A stretch of DNA of 64,000 nucleotides, taken from the NCBI GenBank assembly GCA_016875395.1, contig VGRF01000022.1:1-64000 (forward strand), given 5' to 3'. Position 1 is the first letter of the stretch. Every line of letters begins with the position of its first letter. Both the position numbers and the translations under genes were made by a program. The stretch comes from Deltaproteobacteria bacterium. Lineage in GTDB: Bacteria > Myxococcota_A > UBA9160 > UBA6930. Shown in pieces: positions 1 to 8,597 of the stretch. The notes beneath the pieces are model-generated. The model saw nothing but the letters and a program-made list of their open reading frames with translations, was not told the DNA's origin and searched no databases.

Positions 1-2
1 GG

Positions 3-395
3 GTGCCGGCGCTCGCGGGCGTCGGGCCGCTGCCGTTCACGCTCGCGTTCATGCTGCACGGCGATCCCACGTTCGCGCTGTGGATCGCGACGCCCGGCAT
101 GGCGATCGCGGCGTTCTATCAGGGCCCAAGCTTCGCGACCGTGCAGAACCTCGCGCGCCCCGAGATGCGCTCGGTCGCGAGCGGCCTGATGCTCTTCATC
201 ACCACGATGATCGGCTACGCGCTCGGCCCGCCGACGATCGGGCTGCTGAACGATCACGTGTTCGCGCACCACGGCGACTTCGCGGTCCGCTACTCGCTCG
301 CGCTCGTGCTCTCGGTCGCTGGCCTCGCCGGCACGCTCAGCTACGTCGTGGCGGGCCGCTACCTGCGCGCAGACCTGCATCGCGCAGCCGCCTGA
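3..395 (+). CDS. MFS transporter, C-terminal part (gene enters from the left edge)
   Basis: This is the last 130 residues of a membrane protein whose beginning lies outside the window. The visible part is hydrophobic, with about four membrane-spanning stretches separated by short charged loops. The pattern of a helix, a short RPEMRS loop and then a glycine-rich helix is typical of the second half of a Major Facilitator Superfamily permease (transmembrane helices 9-12). The GTG at position 3 only begins the open frame and is not the real start. The stop lies 4 nt before the next gene, so the two are probably co-transcribed. The substrate cannot be told from this fragment. Confidence 0.75.
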   Translation: MPALAGVGPLPFTLAFMLHGDPTFALWIATPGMAIAAFYQGPSFATVQNLARPEMRSVASGLMLFITTMIGYALGPPTIGLLNDHVFAHHGDFAVRYSLALVLSVAGLAGTLSYVVAGRYLRADLHRAAA

Positions 396-399
396 CGAG

Positions 400-1008
400 G
401 TGAGCGCGCCCGAGCTCTCGCCGCTGCGCGCGGACGAAGTGCGCGAGGCCGCGCGGCTGCTCGCGCGCGCGTTCTGCGAGAACGCGATGAACCGCGTCGT
501 CGCGCCGGGCTCGGCGCGCAGCCGCGAGCGCAGCAACGCCGCCGGCATGCGCGCCGTGCTGCCGCTCGCGCGCGTGCGGGGCGAGGTGCTCGCGGCGCGC
601 GCAGGGCGCGAGCTCGCAGGCGTGCTCGTGGCGCTGCCGCCTGGCGTCGTCAGCGTGGGCCGCCCGGCCGTGCTCGACGCGCTGCGCCTCTTCTTCGTGC
701 AAGGCCCGGGGGTCGCAGGCCGCTGGTCCGCCGTCGCGGAGGCGCTTCAGCTCCATCGCCCCGCCGCGCCCCACGCCTATCTCGCGACCCTCGGCGTCGC
801 GCCCGACCGGCAGCGCGCCGGCGTCGGGCGCGCGCTGCTCGCGGACTGGCTTGCGCGCGTTGACGCTGGGAAACAGCGTGCATATCTCGAAACGGATTCG
901 AGCAAGAACGTCACGTGGTACGAGCGCTTCGGCTTCGCGGTCCGCGCGGAGCTCGAGGTGCTCGGCGTGACCGTGCACCTCATGGAGCGAAGCCCGCGAG
1001 ATGCCTGA
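400..1008 (+). CDS. GNAT-family N-acetyltransferase
   Basis: A 202-residue protein of the GCN5-related acetyltransferase fold, which moves an acetyl group from acetyl-CoA to an amine. The acetyl-CoA-binding signature is seen near residues 127-140 (YLATLGVAPDRQRAGVGRAL, the Q/R-x-x-G-x-G/A loop). It is followed by the conserved C-terminal motif WYERFGF near residues 171-177. The start is a GTG four bases after the upstream stop. The 3' end overlaps the J-protein gene by 8 nt, which suggests one transcript. The substrate is unknown; the family ranges from antibiotics to protein N-termini and polyamines. Confidence 0.85.
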   Translation: MSAPELSPLRADEVREAARLLARAFCENAMNRVVAPGSARSRERSNAAGMRAVLPLARVRGEVLAARAGRELAGVLVALPPGVVSVGRPAVLDALRLFFVQGPGVAGRWSAVAEALQLHRPAAPHAYLATLGVAPDRQRAGVGRALLADWLARVDAGKQRAYLETDSSKNVTWYERFGFAVRAELEVLGVTVHLMERSPRDA

Positions 1009-1948
1009 GAAGTCTCTCTACGACACGCTCGGCGTCGCGCGCGAGGCCGACGCGGACGCGATCAAGAAGGCCTACCGGAGGCTCGCGAAGAAGTTCCACC
1101 CCGACGCGAACCCCGGCGACAAGAAGGCCGAGGAGCGCTTCAAGCAGATCTCGCGCGCCTACGACACGCTCTCGGACGCGGAGAAGCGGCGCGCCTACGA
1201 CGAGTTCGGCGACATCGCGCTGCAGGCCGGCTTCGACCCGAACGCCGCGCGCCGCGCGCAGGCCGACTTCGGGCAAGCGTTCCGCGGCACCCACGGCAGC
1301 GATTTCGACTTCGGCGGCGCGGACATGGACGACCTGCTCGGGCGCATGTTCGGAGGCGCACGCGGTCGCGGCGCGGGCCGCCAGATGCGCGGGGCGGACG
1401 TCGAGGCCGAGCTCGAGCTCGAGTTCCTCGAAGCGGTGCAGGGCGGGGAGAAGAAGCTCACGCTCTCGCTCTCCTCCGCGCGCGGCGGCACGAGCGAGAC
1501 GGTGACCGTGCGAATCCCGCCCGGCGTCGCCGACGGCGGACGCATCCGCCTCGCCGGCAAGGGCGGCGCCTCGCCCGGCGGCGGCCCGCGCGGCGACCTC
1601 TACTGCACGATCCGCGTGCGCCCCCACCCCGTGTTCCGCCGCGAAGGCCGCGACGTGCTGCTCGACGTGCCGATCAGCGTCGCCGAAGCCATCCGCGGGG
1701 CGCAGATCGAGGTGCCCACGCTCGAGGGCCGCGCCACCGTCGCGATCCCGCCCGGCACCGACAGCGGGCGCAAGCTGCGCCTGCGCGCGAAGGGCGTCCC
1801 CGATCCCGGCGGCGGCCCGCGCGGCGACCTCTACGTCGTGGTGCAGATCAAAGTGCCGCGCGGCCTCGACGCGAACGCGCTCGCCCACGTCGACGCGCTC
1901 GCCGAGCACGAGGCGAAGGACCTGCGCGAGGGGCTGTTTCGGGCCTGA
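1001..1948 (+). CDS. DnaJ/CbpA-type co-chaperone (J protein without zinc finger)
   Basis: A 315-residue Hsp40. The N-terminal J domain (residues 4-70) holds the HPD tripeptide (KKFHPDANPGDKKAEE) that stimulates the Hsp70 ATPase. A short Gly/Phe/Arg-rich linker follows (about residues 75-128). The C-terminal peptide-binding domain covers about residues 130-312 and has two beta-barrel repeats with the GGGPRGDLY signature occurring twice. The cysteine-rich zinc finger of true DnaJ is absent, so this is a class-B (CbpA-like) J protein. It starts at an ATG inside the end of the acetyltransferase gene. A second, very different J protein lies at 51255, next to an unusual Hsp70. Confidence 0.93.
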   Translation: MPEKSLYDTLGVAREADADAIKKAYRRLAKKFHPDANPGDKKAEERFKQISRAYDTLSDAEKRRAYDEFGDIALQAGFDPNAARRAQADFGQAFRGTHGSDFDFGGADMDDLLGRMFGGARGRGAGRQMRGADVEAELELEFLEAVQGGEKKLTLSLSSARGGTSETVTVRIPPGVADGGRIRLAGKGGASPGGGPRGDLYCTIRVRPHPVFRREGRDVLLDVPISVAEAIRGAQIEVPTLEGRATVAIPPGTDSGRKLRLRAKGVPDPGGGPRGDLYVVVQIKVPRGLDANALAHVDALAEHEAKDLREGLFRA

Positions 1949-1949
1949 G

Positions 1950-1978
1950 TGGCCATCGGTGCCAGGCACCGATGGCCA
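1950..1978. repeat. Perfect palindromic intergenic repeat, copy 1
   Basis: A 29-nt perfect inverted repeat with 14-nt arms around a single central A (GGTGCC-A-GGCACC at the core). It begins 2 nt after the stop of the J-protein gene. The same palindrome, with 13-nt arms, recurs at 14672-14698 after rplS. It could form a strong hairpin but no T-run follows, so a classical intrinsic terminator is not clear. Confidence 0.85.
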
Positions 1979-2026
1979 GGCGCGACTCGACTCCGCGCGC
2001 GCGCGTATGTCAGGCTGCTGCGCGCC

Positions 2027-2704
2027 ATGACGACGCCCCCTACCACGACCGCCTCCGTCGACAAGAAGTCGCGGCGCGCGCGGCGCCCCGACGACGGGCG
2101 GCTCGTTCGCGGGCGCAAGAGCCGCGCGAAGATTCGCGCCGCGTTCCGCACGCTGTTCCGCGAGCACGGCTTCGACGCGACCACGCTGCGCATGATCGGC
2201 GAGCGCGCGGGCATGGGCGCGAGCTCGATCTACCGCCACATCCGCAGCAAGGAGGAGCTGCTCGTCGAGGACCTCGCCGAGCTGCAGAACGAGGCGTGGA
2301 AGAAGTTCCGCGCCGCCTGCCCGCGCCGCCTGCCCGCGCGCGAGCGGCTGCGCCGCTTCCTCGACGCGGAGCACGCGCTGCTCGCGCAGGACCGCGACTT
2401 CACCGTGGTGATGCTGCGTGCGACGACGCACCCCGAAGCGCGCGTCGCGAAGCGCGTGCTCGCGCTGCAAGACCGCACGATCGGCCTCGTCGCCGAGATC
2501 CTGCAAAGCGCGCGCTCGCGCGGCGAGCTGCGCAAGGACGCCGACGTGCTCGCCGCCGCGCGCACCGTGCTGCACGTGACGAACGGCGCCCGCATCGCGT
2601 GGGCGAACGGCCAGCTCGATGCCGAGGAGTGCCGCGAGGCGATCGCGGCGGCGGTGGAGTTGTTGTTCGCGGGGATTGCGGCGCCGGCGAAGAATGCGCG
2701 CTAG
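2027..2704 (+). CDS. TetR-family transcriptional regulator
   Basis: A 225-residue regulator. A basic, low-complexity N-terminus (about 25 residues) is followed by a TetR-type helix-turn-helix at about residues 28-75 (KIRAAFRTLFREHGFDATTL, then GERAGMGASSIYRHIRSKEE). The helical C-terminal half should bind a ligand and form dimers. An in-frame start lies further upstream at 1949 but would translate through the palindromic repeat; the ATG at 2027 is therefore preferred. No target gene is obvious. It is followed after 7 nt by the end of the oppositely transcribed sigma-54 activator. Confidence 0.88.
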   Translation: MTTPPTTTASVDKKSRRARRPDDGRLVRGRKSRAKIRAAFRTLFREHGFDATTLRMIGERAGMGASSIYRHIRSKEELLVEDLAELQNEAWKKFRAACPRRLPARERLRRFLDAEHALLAQDRDFTVVMLRATTHPEARVAKRVLALQDRTIGLVAEILQSARSRGELRKDADVLAAARTVLHVTNGARIAWANGQLDAEECREAIAAAVELLFAGIAAPAKNAR

Positions 2705-2711
2705 CGCGCGC

Positions 2712-4298
2712 TCAGCCGCGAAAGCTCGCCACGTCGATGCGCAGCTTTCGCATGCGCGCGCGCAGCGTGTGCGGGTTGATCGCGAGCAGCTGCGCGGCGC
2801 CGCGCGGGCCTTCGACGCGACCGCGCGTGTGCGCGAGCGCGCGCTCGATGTGAGCGCGCATCGCGTCGTCGAGGGTCGCGATGGCAGCTTCGGCGGGAGG
2901 CGCGCTTCGGTCGCGTGATGCCGAGGCGGCTCGCGGAGGCTCGGTCCGCTGAGGCCGCGCCGCGCGCGCGGGCGAGCCGAGCGCGGTCGCGACGTCGAGG
3001 CGATCCTGATCGCCCAGGATCACCGCGCGCTCCATCACGGCGCCGAGCTCGCGCACGTTGCCCGGCCAGGAGTAGTCGAGCAGCAGCTCGAGATCGCCGC
3101 GCGTGGGCAGGCGCGGTGGGCTGCCGAAGCGCGTCGCCGCGCGCAGCGCGAAGTGGGTCGCCAGCGCGGGAATGTCCTCGGGCCGCTCGCGCAGCGGCGG
3201 CAGCTCGATCGGGAACACCGCGAGCCGGTACCAGAGGTCCTCGCGGAACGCGCCGTCCGCGACCATCGCGCGCAGATCGCGGTGCGTCGCGGCGACGATG
3301 CGCACGTCGGCGTGCAGCGCGCGCTGCCCGCCCACGCGCTCGAAGCTGCCGTCCTGAAGGATCCGTAACAAGCGCACCTGCGCCGCGAGCGGCAGCTCGC
3401 CGATCTCGTCGAGAAACAGCGTCCCGCCGTCGGCGCGCTCGAACCAGCCTTTGCGCAGCGCGCCCGCGCCCGTGAACGAGCCGCGCTCGTGGCCGAACAG
3501 CTCGGAGTCGACGAGCCCGCTCGGAATCGCGCCGCAGTTCACGCGATGAAAAGGCGCGCCGGCGCGCCGCGAGCGCTGGTGAATCGCGCGCGCGACGACT
3601 TCTTTGCCCGAGCCGGTCTCGCCGAGCACGAGCACCGGCACGTCCGAATTCGCGACGCGATCGACGCGCGCCATCACGCTCGCGAGCCCGGCCTCGGCGC
3701 CCACGATCGTCTCGCGGTTCTCGCTGCGGCCGAGGCGCGAGAGCAGCGCGACGCGATCGGCCTCGGCCGCCGCTTGCTGCGTGGCGAGCGCGCGCACGCG
3801 CTCCTCGTTCTCGAGCGCGGCACTGAGCGGCTCCGCGAGCGCCTCCGCGAACGCGACGTGCTCGGGCGCGAAGTGGGCGCCGCGGCGCGCGACGAGCAGC
3901 AGCGCGCCCGCCGGCGCCTCGCGATGCCCGAGCGGCGCGAGCAGCGCGTCGCCGCTCAAGCCGCTCGGGATCGCGCCCGGTGCGCGTGGTTCGAGTGCGC
4001 GCGCGCGCCCGTGCAGGACACGTCCGGTCAGCGCCCAGCCGACGAGGTCCTCGAGCTGCGCGGGCTCGAGCTCGCTGCGCTCCGCGCCCGGCGCGTGCGC
4101 GTGCGCGTGCGGGGGCACTGCGGCCGACGCGACCGTCTCGACGCACGCGCGCGCCCGATCGATGCGTCGCACCGCGAGCGCGCCGATCGGCAGCTGGCGC
4201 GCAACCAGCGGGGCGATCGCCTCGACGGCGGGCGCGAGCGACGAGGCGCCCGAGATCTCGCGCCAGATCGCGAGCAGAGAGGCGTGATGGCGCTGCAT
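2712..4298 (-). CDS. Sigma-54-dependent transcriptional activator (GAF-like sensor, AAA+, Fis-type HTH)
   Basis: A 528-residue enhancer-binding protein. Residues about 1-170 form a GAF-like sensory region, ending in a helical linker. The AAA+ domain (about 200-435) has Walker A GETGSGKE, the sigma-54-contact loop as RGSFTGAG (a GSFTGA variant of GAFTGA), Walker [12 protein letters not shown] and the SWPGNVREL motif. A Fis-type helix-turn-helix closes the protein ([20 protein letters not shown]). The ATG at 4298 has a GGGAG Shine-Dalgarno and gives an intact GAF start. It is transcribed away from the porin-sulfate transport operon, which has a sigma-54 promoter, so it very likely activates that operon. 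The GAF ligand is unknown. Confidence 0.9.
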   Translation of the reverse strand: MQRHHASLLAIWREISGASSLAPAVEAIAPLVARQLPIGALAVRRIDRARACVETVASAAVPPHAHAHAPGAERSELEPAQLEDLVGWALTGRVLHGRARALEPRAPGAIPSGLSGDALLAPLGHREAPAGALLLVARRGAHFAPEHVAFAEALAEPLSAALENEERVRALATQQAAAEADRVALLSRLGRSENRETIVGAEAGLASVMARVDRVANSDVPVLVLGETGSGKEVVARAIHQRSRRAGAPFHRVNCGAIPSGLVDSELFGHERGSFTGAGALRKGWFERADGGTLFLDEIGELPLAAQVRLLRILQDGSFERVGGQRALHADVRIVAATHRDLRAMVADGAFREDLWYRLAVFPIELPPLRERPEDIPALATHFALRAATRFGSPPRLPTRGDLELLLDYSWPGNVRELGAVMERAVILGDQDRLDVATALGSPARAARPQRTEPPRAASASRDRSAPPAEAAIATLDDAMRAHIERALAHTRGRVEGPRGAAQLLAINPHTLRARMRKLRIDVASFRG

Positions 4299-4313
4299 GC
4301 GTGCTCCCAGGAA

Positions 4314-4383
4314 ATGTGACGGACAAGAATTAGTCATAGATAGCCAGCGAATGTGACGGATCAATCCCGTCCTATTTGACGGC
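4314..4383 (+). promoter_or_regulatory. Candidate upstream activator sites (three direct repeats)
   Basis: Three same-direction copies of a 10-nt motif lie between the activator gene and the sigma-54 promoter: ATGTGACGGA at 4314-4323 and 4351-4360, and the variant ATTTGACGGC at 4374-4383. Enhancer-binding proteins usually bind 60-150 bp upstream of the -24/-12 element. The copies end 97, 60 and 37 nt before position 4420, so the first two fit best. Binding is inferred. Confidence 0.5.
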
Positions 4384-4419
4384 AAATGGCCCAGGCCGCT
4401 TCTCAGGCGCCGGCGCGGC

Positions 4420-4435
4420 TGGCATGCGGGTTGCT
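4420..4435 (+). promoter_or_regulatory. Sigma-54 (-24/-12) promoter of the porin/sulfate operon
   Basis: TGGCATGCGGGTTGCT matches the sigma-54 consensus TGGCAC-N5-TTGCW with one change (T for the final C of the -24 box) and correct spacing of the GG and GC dinucleotides. Transcription would begin near 4446, leaving a leader of about 20 nt with an AAGGAG site before the ATG at 4467. A sigma-54 activator gene lies just upstream on the other strand. Confidence 0.8.
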
Positions 4436-4466
4436 CTGCGGCTCCGGGACTCGAAGGAGCCACGTC

Positions 4467-5813
4467 ATGGAGTTGCGGAAGAAGCTCGCTGCGCTGTCGG
4501 CGGCGCTCGTGCTCAGCGCTTCACAGCCGATCGTCGCGGAGACGGACGCCGAGCTGATCGAGCGGCTGAACGCGCTCGAAGCGGAGCTCGCGCTGGTGAA
4601 GCGCAAGCTCGAAGTGAAACAGGAGGAGGACGAGAACAAGGCGTCGACCGCTGCGCTCGTGACGGCCGACAAGAGCGGCTTCCAGATCACGTCGCCGGAT
4701 CGCACGAGCTTCCGCTTGCGCATCCGCGGCTACGCGCACGCCGACAGCCGCACCTTCCTCGAGACGCGCTCGCTCACCGCGCGCGAGACGTTCACGCTGC
4801 GCCGCGCGCGCCTGAACCTCGAGGGCACGCTGTTCGAGCACGTCGACTTCCGCCTGATGCCCGACTTCGGCGGCTCCGGTCCGTCGCTTCAAGATGCCTA
4901 CGTCAACCTGCGCTACTGGCCGCTCGCGCAGCTGCAGGCGGGTCAGTTCAAGTCGCCGTTCGGGCTCGAGCGCTTGCAGTCGGCGACGGCGCTCACGTTC
5001 GTCGAGCGCGGCTTTCCCACGCAGCTCGCGCCGAACCGCGACCTCGGCGTGATGCTGCAGGGCGACTTCCGCGAAGGCGTCCTCCAGTACCAGCTCGCCG
5101 CCGTGAACGGCGTGACCGACGGCGCGAGCGCGACGGGCGACTCCGACGACTCGAAGGATGTCGTCGCGCGCGTGTTCGCGCAGCCGTTCCTCGAGACGAG
5201 CTGGGCGCCGCTGCAGGGCCTCGGCGTCGGCTTCGCCGCGAGCTACGGCGACCAGTCGCGCGCGACCACCACCTACCGCACAAACGGCCAAGACGTGTTC
5301 TTCCGCACCGTGAACGGCGTGACCGAGGACGGTGAGCGGCTGCGGCTCGCGCCGCAGGCGTACTGGTACTGGGGTCCGTTCGGCTCGCTGTTCGAGTGGA
5401 CGAAGTCCGAGACGAATCTGCAGAGCGCGACGCTCGGCAGCATCGAGTCCGACGTGCGCGCCTGGCAGGTGGCGGCGAGCTGGGTGCTCACCGGCGAGTC
5501 GGCGAGCTTCCGCGGCGTGAAGCCGCGCAACCCGTTCCGCCCGAGCGACGGCACCTGGGGCGCGCTCGAGCTCGCCGCGCGTTACCACCGCCTCGAAGTC
5601 GACGACGACGTGTTCGCCGCGGGCTTCGCCTCGCGCACGGTCTCGGCGCAGCGGGCGGACGCGTGGACCGTCGGCCTCAACTGGATGCTGAACCCGTTCG
5701 TGAAGCTCGTCCTCAACTACGAGCGCACCGAGTTCGACGGCGGCGGCGCGGTGCTCGGCACCGATCGGCCGGGCGAGGACCTCCTCGCGACGCGCGTCCA
5801 GCTCAACTACTAG
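4467..5813 (+). CDS. Outer-membrane porin of the OprO/OprP (phosphate-selective porin) type
   Basis: A 448-residue outer-membrane beta-barrel. It has a signal peptide (MELRKKLAALSAALVLSAS, cleavage probably after QPIVA), then a short coiled coil (TDAELIERLNALEAELALVK) of the kind that makes trimeric porins, and then alternating amphipathic strands. The last residues are VQLNY, ending in an aromatic residue as required for barrel assembly. The ATG at 4467 is chosen because it begins the signal peptide and follows an AAGGAG site; a longer upstream frame would read through the promoter. OprO/P-family porins pass anions. Since the next genes encode a sulfate importer, sulfate is the likely substrate here (inference). 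Confidence 0.85.
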   Translation: MELRKKLAALSAALVLSASQPIVAETDAELIERLNALEAELALVKRKLEVKQEEDENKASTAALVTADKSGFQITSPDRTSFRLRIRGYAHADSRTFLETRSLTARETFTLRRARLNLEGTLFEHVDFRLMPDFGGSGPSLQDAYVNLRYWPLAQLQAGQFKSPFGLERLQSATALTFVERGFPTQLAPNRDLGVMLQGDFREGVLQYQLAAVNGVTDGASATGDSDDSKDVVARVFAQPFLETSWAPLQGLGVGFAASYGDQSRATTTYRTNGQDVFFRTVNGVTEDGERLRLAPQAYWYWGPFGSLFEWTKSETNLQSATLGSIESDVRAWQVAASWVLTGESASFRGVKPRNPFRPSDGTWGALELAARYHRLEVDDDVFAAGFASRTVSAQRADAWTVGLNWMLNPFVKLVLNYERTEFDGGGAVLGTDRPGEDLLATRVQLNY

Positions 5814-5855
5814 CGCCGGCCCTCGCGCGGCCTGACATCGACGAAGGATCAAATC

Positions 5856-6863
5856 ATGCGCTCGATTCGCCTGCTCACGATCTCGCTCGCGCTCTCGCTG
5901 CTCCCGCTCGCCACAGCGGCGCAGACCTCGCTGCTCAACGTGTCGTACGACCCGACGCGCGAGCTCTACGACGACTACAACGCGCTGTTCGCCAAGCACT
6001 GGAAGCAGAAGAGCGGTGGCGACGTCGTCGTGCGCCAATCCCACGGCGGCTCCGGCAAGCAGGGCCGCGCCGTGATCGACGGGCTCGAGGCCGATGTGGT
6101 GACGCTCGCGCTCTCGGGCGACATCGACGCGCTCGCGACGCGCGGGAATCTGCTGCCGAAGGCGTGGCAGAAGCGCCTCCCTAACAACTCGTGCCCGTAC
6201 ACGTCCACGATCGTGCTGCTCGTGCACAAGGGCAACCCGAAGAAGATTCACGACTGGGACGACCTCGCGCGGCCCGGCGTGGTCGTGATCACGCCGAACC
6301 CGAAGACCTCCGGCGGCGCGCGCTGGAACTTCCTCGCGGCCTGGGGCTGGGCGCTCGACAAGTGGAGCGGCGACGAGGCCAAGGCGCGCGAGCTGCTCGC
6401 CGGCATCTTCAAGAACGTGCCGGTGATGGACACCGGCGCGCGCGGCTCGCTCACCACCTTCGCGGAGCGGCGACTCGGCGACGTGATGATCGCTTGGGAG
6501 AACGAGGCGCTGCTCGCGCGCGAGTCGCTCGGCGCCGACAAGTTCGAAGTGGTCGTGCCGTCGGGCAGCATCCTCGCGGAGCCGCCCGTCGCGCTCGTGG
6601 ACGTGGTCGCGCGCCGCAAGGGGACGACCGCGGTCGCGAGCGAGTACCTGAAGCACCTCTACTCGCCCGCGGCGCAGGAGCTGATCGCGAAGCATCACTA
6701 CCGCCCGTCGGACGCGGGCGTCGCCGCGAAGCACGCCGCCAAGTTCCCGAAGCTGAAGCTGTTCACGATCAGCGACAAGTTCGGCGGCTGGGCGAAGGCG
6801 CAGGCGCGCTTCTTCAACGAAGGCGGCGTGTTCGATCAAATTCAGGCGCAGGCGCGGCGGTAG
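5856..6863 (+). CDS. sbp: Sulfate/thiosulfate ABC transporter, periplasmic binding protein
   Basis: A 335-residue periplasmic protein with a clear signal peptide (cleavage near ATAAQT). Family hallmarks are seen: [20 protein letters not shown] at the mature N-terminus, the [20 protein letters not shown] ligand region, and [18 protein letters not shown] in the middle. These match the sulfate-binding protein family (Sbp/CysP). It delivers sulfate (or thiosulfate) to the CysTWA permease encoded directly downstream. The start is an ATG after an AAGGA site, 42 nt after the porin stop, so it is probably in the same sigma-54-driven transcript. Sbp versus CysP cannot be separated by eye. Confidence 0.92.
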   Translation: MRSIRLLTISLALSLLPLATAAQTSLLNVSYDPTRELYDDYNALFAKHWKQKSGGDVVVRQSHGGSGKQGRAVIDGLEADVVTLALSGDIDALATRGNLLPKAWQKRLPNNSCPYTSTIVLLVHKGNPKKIHDWDDLARPGVVVITPNPKTSGGARWNFLAAWGWALDKWSGDEAKARELLAGIFKNVPVMDTGARGSLTTFAERRLGDVMIAWENEALLARESLGADKFEVVVPSGSILAEPPVALVDVVARRKGTTAVASEYLKHLYSPAAQELIAKHHYRPSDAGVAAKHAAKFPKLKLFTISDKFGGWAKAQARFFNEGGVFDQIQAQARR

Positions 6864-6870
6864 CGCGGCC

Positions 6871-7713
6871 GTGGCGGCGAAACGCAAACGCCGGGTGCTG
6901 CCCGGCTTCGGCCTCTCGCTCGGCTTCGCCGCGACTTATCTCGGCCTCGTCGTGCTGCTGCCGCTCGTGGCGCTGATCGTGAAGGCGGCCGAGGCGACGC
7001 CGAGCGAGTTCTTCGCGGCCGCGTTCTCAGAACGCGCGCTCGCTTCGTACCGCGTGTCGTTCGGCGCTTCGCTCGCGGCGGCCGCCTTCAACGCGCTCTT
7101 CGGGCCGCTGCTCGCCTGGGTGCTCGCCCGTTACCGCTTCCCCGGCCGCGAAGCGATCGATGCGCTCGTCGATCTGCCCTTCGCGCTGCCGACTGCGGTC
7201 GCCGGCATCACGCTCACCGCGCTGCTCGCGTCCACCGGCCTCGTAGGCGCGCAGCTCGCTAAGCTCGGCGTCGAGGTCGCGTACACGAAGCTCGGCATCG
7301 CGGTCGCGCTCGCGTTCATCGGCCTCCCGTTCGTCGTGCGCACGGTGCAGCCGGTGCTCGCCGATCTCGACAAGGAGTGGGAGGAGGCCGCCGCCACGCT
7401 CGGCGCCGGCCGCTGGCGCACGTTCCGCAGCGTGCTCTTGCCCGCGCTCTGGCCCGCGATCGCGACGGGCTTCGCGATGGCGTTCGCGCGCGGCATCGGC
7501 GAGTACGGCTCGGTCGTCTTCATCTCGGGCAACATGCCGTACGAGACCGAGATCGCTCCGCTGCTGATCGTCACGCAGCTCGAGCAGTACGACTACGTCG
7601 GCGCGACCGCGATCGCGGTCGTGATGCTGAGCGCGTCGTTCACGCTACTGCTCGCGATGAACGCGCTGCAGCGCCGGCTCGGCGCCGCCAAGGCGCAGGA
7701 GGTGCACGCGTGA
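6871..7713 (+). CDS. cysT: Sulfate ABC transporter permease CysT
   Basis: A 280-residue inner-membrane permease with about six transmembrane helices. The binding-protein-dependent transport motif that docks onto the ATPase is [20 protein letters not shown] (EAA loop) near residues 170-190. The flanking regions [20 protein letters not shown] and [19 protein letters not shown] are typical of the CysT/CysU subunit. It starts with GTG 7 nt after the binding-protein stop, and its stop overlaps the cysW start (GTGA). With CysW it forms the membrane channel of the sulfate importer. Confidence 0.93.
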   Translation: MAAKRKRRVLPGFGLSLGFAATYLGLVVLLPLVALIVKAAEATPSEFFAAAFSERALASYRVSFGASLAAAAFNALFGPLLAWVLARYRFPGREAIDALVDLPFALPTAVAGITLTALLASTGLVGAQLAKLGVEVAYTKLGIAVALAFIGLPFVVRTVQPVLADLDKEWEEAAATLGAGRWRTFRSVLLPALWPAIATGFAMAFARGIGEYGSVVFISGNMPYETEIAPLLIVTQLEQYDYVGATAIAVVMLSASFTLLLAMNALQRRLGAAKAQEVHA

Positions 7714-8597
7714 GCGCCGCCGACTGGAGCGTGCTGCGTCCGAAGCGCTCGCCGCATTCGCTCGCCACGAGCGAGCCGAGCGGCGTGCGCGCCGCGCTGA
7801 TCGCGTTCGCGGTCGCGTTCGCCGTGTTGTTATTGGTGCTGCCCCTCGCGACGGTGTTCGTGAGCGCCTTCGCGAGCGGCATCGGCGCGTTCTTCGAGGC
7901 GCTGAGCGAGCCCGACGCCCTCGCCGCCGTGAAGCTCACGCTCTGGATCGCGGCGATCTCGGTGCCCCTCAACGCGGTGTTCGGCGTCGCCGCCGCGTGG
8001 GCGATCGCGCGCTTCGAGTTCCGCGGCAAGGCGCTGCTCGTGACCGCGATCGATCTGCCGCTCGCCGTCTCGCCGGTCGTGTCCGGCCTCATCTACGTGC
8101 TCTGCTTCGGCGCGCAGGGCGTGCTCGGGCCGTGGCTGATGGAGCACGGCATCCGCATCATCTTCGCGGTGCCGGGCATCGTGCTCGCCACCACCTTCGT
8201 CACGTTTCCGTACGTCGCGCGCGAGCTGATCCCGCTGCTCGAAGAGCAGGGCGACGAGGAAGAGCAGGCGGCGATCTCGCTCGGCGCGAGCGGCTGGCAG
8301 ATGTTCCGCCGCATCACGCTGCCGAACATGAGCCTCGGTCTGCTGTACGGGATCGTGCTGCTGAACGCGCGCGCGATGGGCGAGTTCGGCGCGGTGTCCG
8401 TCGTCTCGGGCCACATCCGCGGCGAGACGAACACGATCCCGCTGCACGTCGAGGTGCTTTACAACGAGTACCAGGGCCAGGCCGCGTTCGCGGTCGCGTC
8501 GCTGCTCGCGGCGCTCGCCGTGGTCACGCTCGTCGCGAAGCGCCTGCTCGAAAACCGGCTCGCGCGCGCGAGCCGCAACGCTCCGGAGAACTCATGA
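7710..8597 (+). CDS. cysW: Sulfate ABC transporter permease CysW
   Basis: A 295-residue inner-membrane permease, partner of CysT. It has about six transmembrane helices and the ATPase-docking EAA loop [20 protein letters not shown]. The segments [20 protein letters not shown] and [20 protein letters not shown] are family hallmarks of CysW. The GTG at 7710 overlaps the cysT stop and follows an AGGAGG site at about 7696-7701, so translation is probably coupled. Its own stop overlaps the cysA ATG (ATGA). Confidence 0.93.
   Translation: MSAADWSVLRPKRSPHSLATSEPSGVRAALIAFAVAFAVLLLVLPLATVFVSAFASGIGAFFEALSEPDALAAVKLTLWIAAISVPLNAVFGVAAAWAIARFEFRGKALLVTAIDLPLAVSPVVSGLIYVLCFGAQGVLGPWLMEHGIRIIFAVPGIVLATTFVTFPYVARELIPLLEEQGDEEEQAAISLGASGWQMFRRITLPNMSLGLLYGIVLLNARAMGEFGAVSVVSGHIRGETNTIPLHVEVLYNEYQGQAAFAVASLLAALAVVTLVAKRLLENRLARASRNAPENS

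Noticed and set aside
1949-2026. Extending the TetR regulator to 1949
   Set aside because: The extra 26 codons translate the palindromic repeat, and the helix-turn-helix lies well downstream of ATG 2027.
4386-4466. Extending the porin start upstream to 4386
   Set aside because: The extension runs through the sigma-54 promoter and would bury the signal peptide; ATG 4467 has a good ribosome-binding site.
4521-6887. A 788-codon open frame on the minus strand opposite the porin and sulfate-binding genes
   Set aside because: It is antisense to two well-recognised genes, is dominated by Arg, Ala and Glu and matches no family. Long antisense frames are normal at 70% G+C.
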